The position numbers and the translations under genes are program-made. From NCBI GenBank assembly GCA_035649415.1, contig DASRJP010000274.1:1-18067 (forward strand): a DNA stretch of 18,067 bases, in the 5' to 3' direction. Below the pieces are notes generated by a model. It was given only the letters and a program-made list of their open reading frames with translations. It searched no databases and was not told where the DNA came from. Every line of letters begins with the position of its first letter. Within the stretch, counting starts at the first letter, position 1. Source of the stretch: DATKDU01 sp035649415. GTDB lineage: Bacteria; Planctomycetota; Planctomycetia; Pirellulales; Pirellulaceae. This document shows positions 15,801-18,067 of this stretch, one piece after another.

Positions 15801-17372
15801 GTCCACGGTGAGCCGCATCAAAAACGTGGCCGTGGCGCCGGCCGCCAGCGTCGTGAACGTGGCGTCGAAGCTGTCGCCGTCAAACGAGACGCCGGAGGCC
15901 GCCGGTCCGGAAGTCTGGATGAAGAACACGGGGCTTGTTTCCGGCGGAAAGATGTCCGTCAGCACCAAGTTCTGCGCGTCGCTGGGGCCGATGTTGGTGA
16001 GAGTAATGGTGTACTCAAGTTGCTCCCCGATGACGGCCGGATCGGCCGAGTCGGTCTTGGTAACCACCAGGTCGGCTTGCGGCGCCGCGACCGTGGTCAA
16101 TTCTGTATCCGAGTTGTTGGCGAGATTGGGGTCGGTGGTGGCGGTGGTCACATCGACGGTGTTGGCAATGATGGCGCCCTCGAGGCTTGCCGGATCGACC
16201 GTGACCGCCATCTCGAACGTGGCGGTGGCGCCGGCCGCCAGTGTGCCAAACGTGGCGGTAAAGCTCGATCCCGTGAAGGCCAGGGATGCCGCCGGCCCGG
16301 AGGTCTGGGAGAATGAGCTTGCCGACGTGCCGGCCGGAATGAAGTCTTCGAGCAACACATTCTGCGCGTTGCTGGGGCCGTTGTTAGTAAGCGTGATGCT
16401 GTACCCCAGGTTTGTCCCCGCGACGACGGGGTCCGGCGAATCGATCTTCACGACCGTCAGGTCCGCCAGGGTAATGGCCGTTGTGTTTTCAACATCGCTG
16501 TTGTTGGCCAGGTTGGGGTCGGTTGTCGTGGAGGTGACCTCAAGGAAGTTGGTGATCGGGCTACCGTTCAGTGTGTTCGGATTAACAGTCACCACCATCG
16601 TAAACGTGGCGGTAGCTCCGGCGGCCAGCGTGTCAAACGAGGCCGTAAAGCTCGTTCCCGTGAACGCCAGGGCCGCCGACGGTCCGGAATTCTGTGCGAA
16701 TGAGACCGCTGACGTGCCGACCGGAATCGAGTCGCTGAGCACGACGTTCTGCGCGTCGCTAGGGCCGCTGTTGGCGACGGTCAAAGTGTAGGTCAAGTCG
16801 CTCCCCGCCACGACCGGATCGGGTGAATCGGTTTTCGTGACTGACACGTCGGCCTGGGCAATCACTTGCGTACCTTCGGTGTCGCTGTTGTTGGCAGGGG
16901 TGACATCGGTGGCGCTGGTTGCCGTGGCGGTGTTGGTAACGATCGCCCCGTCGGCAACATTGGGATTTACTGTGACGACCAGCGTGAACGTGGCAGAACT
17001 GCTGGCGTTGATGGTGCCTAAGGACGCGGTCACGACCCCTGCGCTTTCGTTGATCGTCCCTTGGCTCACGGTGCCGACGACAAAAGACGTGCCCGCGGGC
17101 ACCGCATCCGTAAGAACGACATTGGTTGCAGCGTCGGGGCCGCTGTTGGAAACGGTTACGGTATAGGTGATAGTTTGGCCGGCAATGACAGGATCGGGCG
17201 AGTCCGACATGGTGACGTCGATGTCCGCGGCCAGCAGAGCGCGAGTCTCCAGCGGCTCGATGGTCAGTCTGCGGTTTCGCGATGCCGGGACGAGCCTTGC
17301 GATCGGTTGGCGGCGATTTCGCTGGCGGGCGCAACGAACTAACGACCAATCGAGAAATCCAAAGCGCGACAT
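12891..17372 (-). CDS. Giant extracellular DUF11-repeat / RTX calcium-binding protein
   Basis: A 1493-residue surface or secreted protein. Residues 1-50 carry the planctomycete extracellular-protein leader, with a basic region and then LTIEPLETRALLAAD. Residues 49-1217 hold nine DUF11-type beta-sandwich repeats of 125-133 residues. Most open with a version of ADLxVTKxDSPDPVxAG and contain TYTxTxxNxGPSDAQNV and DPNLANNSDTE. Residues 1302-1409 are twelve RTX nonapeptides (GGxGxDxLx) that bind calcium in a beta-roll. The end has the planctomycete-like DDGVVDELTGGLNRDWYLDF (1454-1473). A structural, adhesive or cell-surface role is likely; no catalytic domain is seen. The start at 17372 is set by a strong GGAGGAG at 17378-17384; an earlier in-frame start at 17540 would precede the leader motif. 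The 5' leader can hide this Shine-Dalgarno. Confidence 0.92.
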   Translation of the reverse strand: MSRFGFLDWSLVRCARQRNRRQPIARLVPASRNRRLTIEPLETRALLAADIDVTMSDSPDPVIAGQTITYTVTVSNSGPDAATNVVLTDAVPAGTSFVVGTVSQGTINESAGVVTASLGTINASSSATFTLVVTVNPNVADGAIVTNTATATSATDVTPANNSDTEGTQVIAQADVSVTKTDSPDPVVAGSDLTYTLTVANSGPSDAQNVVLSDSIPVGTSAVSFAQNSGPSAALAFTGTSFTASFDTLAAGATATFTMVVTVNPNTLNGSPITNFLEVTSTTTDPNLANNSDVENTTAITLADLTVVKIDSPDPVVAGTNLGYSITLTNNGPSNAQNVLLEDFIPAGTSASSFSQTSGPAASLAFTGSSFTATFGTLAAGATATFEMAVTVDPASLEGAIIANTVDVTTATTDPNLANNSDTELTTVAAPQADLVVTKTDSADPAVIGEQLEYTITLTNIGPSDAQNLVLTDIFPPETSPVFFIQTSGPAASGVSFDGDSFDATFTTLAAGATATFLMRLTVDASTPDNTTVTNSVTVTTATTDPNLANNADVETTLVLLPRADLSVTKSDTPDPVQAGNNVEYTITLTNAGPSDAQNVVLTDVFPVGTTPIFFIQTAGPAATSTSFTGVSFLANFTSLAAGATATFLMRVQVDAATLNGTIYTNATNVTTTTLDPNPANNSDTETTTVGTVDLSVTKTDSPDPVIAGNNLTYTVTVQNTGTVAAQNVQVFDATPPGTTFFSATQTSGPAFTLTTPALGGTGQIEADASSLAPGAIATFTFVVNVIASVPGGVTITNSVNVASSSTDLNPANNVDTENTTVNTQADLEVDKTGSPDPVVAGTNVTYTLTVSNTGPSDSNTVTLVDLVPAGSTFVSFAQTGGPAFTLTTPPVGGTGSVDATAATLAAGATATFVLVVNVNANIADGSEFANTATVTSITTDVDPGNNSSTTTATVQAQADLVITKTDTPDPVNAGEDLTYTVTVTNNGPSDATSVTVEDLLPAGTSFVSFMQTSGPAFTLTTPPVGGTGSVDATAATLAAGASATFSLVVNVDDGTGGTLISNTASVTTTTTDPNLANNSATETTLVPLADLVITKSDSADPVQAGDNITYTLTVTNNGPNDAQNVTAFDLVPANTTFAGFLSITQGSASFSPATNDINAVFGTIPAGGSATLTFVVAVDAGLPNPSIISNTATTASDADDPNLDNNSVTQFTVVGTLGGAGLADDPENPGQKVLLVVGTNANDVLIIEPRPSNLLQVRVKNTGQLLGIFSRNAFARILALGLGGHDLIFVDPRIAKPAELHGNEGNDKLIGGKGPDELFGEEGIDVLQGGLGNDTLRGGSGDDVLVGGSGRDFLYGEGGNDVLKGDAGNDVLLGGAGNDFLYGGIGRDLLIGGAGRDRLFGQDGDDILIGGTTTHDDDAAALLAILAEWGAAIGFNARIAGLSAELNSSTVLDDGVVDELTGGLNRDWYLDFALADTRIGFSSNATTGDRRN
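13146..13469 (-). repeat. Twelve RTX nonapeptide repeats
   Basis: Twelve uninterrupted 27-base units encode nine-residue motifs such as IGGKGPDEL, RGGSGDDVL, LGGAGNDFL and FGQDGDDIL. The pattern matches hemolysin-type calcium-binding repeats that fold as a parallel beta-roll when calcium is present outside the cell. Confidence 0.92.
13722..17228 (-). repeat. Nine tandem DUF11 repeats in two subtypes
   Basis: Repeat boundaries by the ADLxVTK opening are 17228-16854, 16853-16467, 16466-16077, 16076-15684, 15683-15297, 15296-14898, 14897-14499, 14498-14106 and 14105-13722. Repeats 2-5 share a SGPAA..FTG.SF.A.F centre. Repeats 6-8 instead share GPAFTLTTP..GGTG. Repeats 1 and 9 diverge. Repeats 7 and 8 share an identical 50-base block (14254-14303 and 14653-14702). 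Confidence 0.88.
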
Positions 17373-17374
17373 GA

Positions 17375-17487
17375 GATCTCCTCCGCAAAGAAGTAACTCT
17401 GGCTGGCCTGATCGATTTTTTTTCGCGCTGCCGACGAAGCGGCGAGTGAAAGTCACCGCGTGTTCAGCGGCGCGGGCGGAGGAGATC
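17375..17487 (-). promoter_or_regulatory. Candidate Shine-Dalgarno-sequestering leader of the DUF11/RTX gene
   Basis: In the transcript sense, GATCTCCTCCGC (17487-17476) is a perfect 12-base complement of GCGGAGGAGATC (17386-17375), which contains the gene's Shine-Dalgarno. The helix can extend two more pairs (one G:U) up to the base before the start codon. The 89-base interval holds further small stems, including CCGCG / CGCGG, GTGA / TCAC and GCCG / CGGC, plus a run of eight A. This is the expected layout of a leader that can block or release translation. No known riboswitch class was recognised. Confidence 0.6.
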
Positions 17488-17508
17488 CCTTCTTCCGAGC
17501 CGGGCATG

Positions 17509-17548
17509 ATTGTAAGACACGCCGGCAGAAAAGCTATCACTTTTCTGC
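17509..17548 (-). promoter_or_regulatory. Candidate promoter with inverted repeat at the -35 position
   Basis: TACAAT on the minus strand (17514-17509) matches the -10 consensus at 5 of 6 positions and would start transcription near 17502, just upstream of the pairing leader. No -35 hexamer is found. Instead GCAGAAAAG (17525-17533) and CTTTTCTGC (17540-17548) form a perfect 9-bp inverted repeat centred on the -35 position, suggesting regulator binding. The rest of the gap, 17549-17684, shows no clear feature. Confidence 0.45.
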
Positions 17549-17684
17549 AAGATTTCGAAAAGGCGTCGCCGAATGACTTTTGGCTGGACTTTGCCTTGCT
17601 TCAATCGTCGCGACTATGGCTGCCCGTCGCGCACGAAAAGTCGGGGGAGGGGGAGCCCTGCGGGCGTGGAAGAAGCCGCGGATA

Positions 17685-18067
17685 TCATTGGAATGGCAAG
17701 CGCCCGGTGACCACACGGTAGGCGATCGTGTAGACGACTCCCGCGAGAAATCCGCCGATGTTGAACATCACGTGGGCGGCAACGGCGGGGCGGAGGCTGC
17801 CGGTCCGGGCACGCGCGGTCGCGCAGACGTATCCCAGCGCCGTCACCGACAGCAGGATGACCACAACCGCGCCGATTCCGACATCGGCCAGCAGCAACGG
17901 CAGATGCATGGCGCCAAATAGCGCGGCACTCCACAGGACCGCGGCACGCGTGCGCTCGCCGACGACCGTTTGGAACCAGGCCCGGCAGAAAAGTTCCTCC
18001 ACAATGCTGGAGATGATCCAAATCCACAGCACAATACCGAGCAGACCATACGCAGCAAGGTGCCCCC
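17685..18067 (-). CDS. CPBP-family (CAAX-type) intramembrane metalloprotease, 5'-truncated by window edge
   Basis: Only the C-terminal part (about 127 codons) lies in the window; the frame stays open to the last base. Three family motifs are present in order: EELFCR (EExxxR type), FGAMH (FxxxH type) and HVMFN (HxxxN type). Hydrophobic segments surround each, consistent with an active site buried in the membrane. A GTG at 18032 could be read as a start, but the upstream codons continue a hydrophobic stretch (AAYGLLGI) and the family needs membrane helices before the first motif, so the true start is outside. Members process prenylated proteins in eukaryotes, and in bacteria have varied roles such as bacteriocin immunity. 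The substrate is unknown. It lies 312 bases upstream of the DUF11/RTX gene on the same strand. Confidence 0.85.
   Translation of the reverse strand, partial: GHLAAYGLLGIVLWIWIISSIVEELFCRAWFQTVVGERTRAAVLWSAALFGAMHLPLLLADVGIGAVVVILLSVTALGYVCATARARTGSLRPAVAAHVMFNIGGFLAGVVYTIAYRVVTGRLPFQ

Noticed and set aside
15388..16791. A 467-codon open frame on the plus strand
   Set aside because: It is antisense to DUF11 repeats. The periodic repeats keep the opposite frame open, and its own repeats only mirror the real gene.
13722..17228. Possible CRISPR array, because of the regular repeats
   Set aside because: The repeats are about 390 bases long, diverged, in frame and protein-coding; there are no short identical repeats with unique spacers.

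Overview
The window looks like a chromosomal piece of a planctomycete, probably Pirellulales-like. This is inferred from several traits together: GC-rich DNA, two oxidoreductases with Tat (RRxFLK) leaders, a very large secreted protein with the planctomycete N-terminal LExRxLLA motif followed by DUF11 and RTX repeats, several secreted proteins without recognisable function, and intergenic gaps full of REP-like hairpins. No mobile element, phage gene, CRISPR array or rRNA is visible.

Layout, left to right. 1-2049: a GntR/FCD regulator preceded by three palindromes, then an indoleamine 2,3-dioxygenase (IDO) family enzyme whose stop codon lies inside a long hairpin. 2053-2126: tRNA-Arg(CCG) on the minus strand with its own promoter-like boxes. 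2309-3618: a complete-looking unit (promoter, secreted protein of unknown function, strong terminator). 3619-5242: a repeat-dense spacer ending in C-rich heptads that abut the start of a Tat-exported FAD amine oxidase. 5243-6758: a dispersed two-hairpin repeat, then a secreted TPR-like protein with one EF-hand-type loop. 6759-8978: a spacer with a second two-hairpin repeat, then a cyclic-nucleotide-binding/patatin phospholipase fusion. 9248-10549: a Tat-exported Gfo/Idh/MocA oxidoreductase. 10622-12658 (minus): a secreted copper amine oxidase, convergent with the previous gene. 12811-12856: a second copy of the first dispersed repeat. 12891-17372 (minus): a 1493-residue surface protein with nine DUF11 repeats and twelve RTX nonapeptides. 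17685-18067 (minus): the C-terminal part of a CPBP (CAAX-type) membrane protease, cut by the window edge.

The genes appear to be mostly separate transcription units. Three enzymes (IDO, FAD amine oxidase, copper amine oxidase) act on amino acids or amines, which is a loose theme only, because they share no operon.

The most interesting signal is the leader of the giant DUF11/RTX gene. Twelve bases of its 5' region are a perfect reverse complement of its own Shine-Dalgarno region about 100 nt downstream. An extended-looking -10 box lies just upstream, with a 9-bp perfect inverted repeat over the -35 position. This looks like an undescribed cis-acting RNA switch over a costly surface protein. 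The paired dispersed repeats, with compensatory changes in one stem, and the C-rich heptad tract flush against a start codon are also worth checking.
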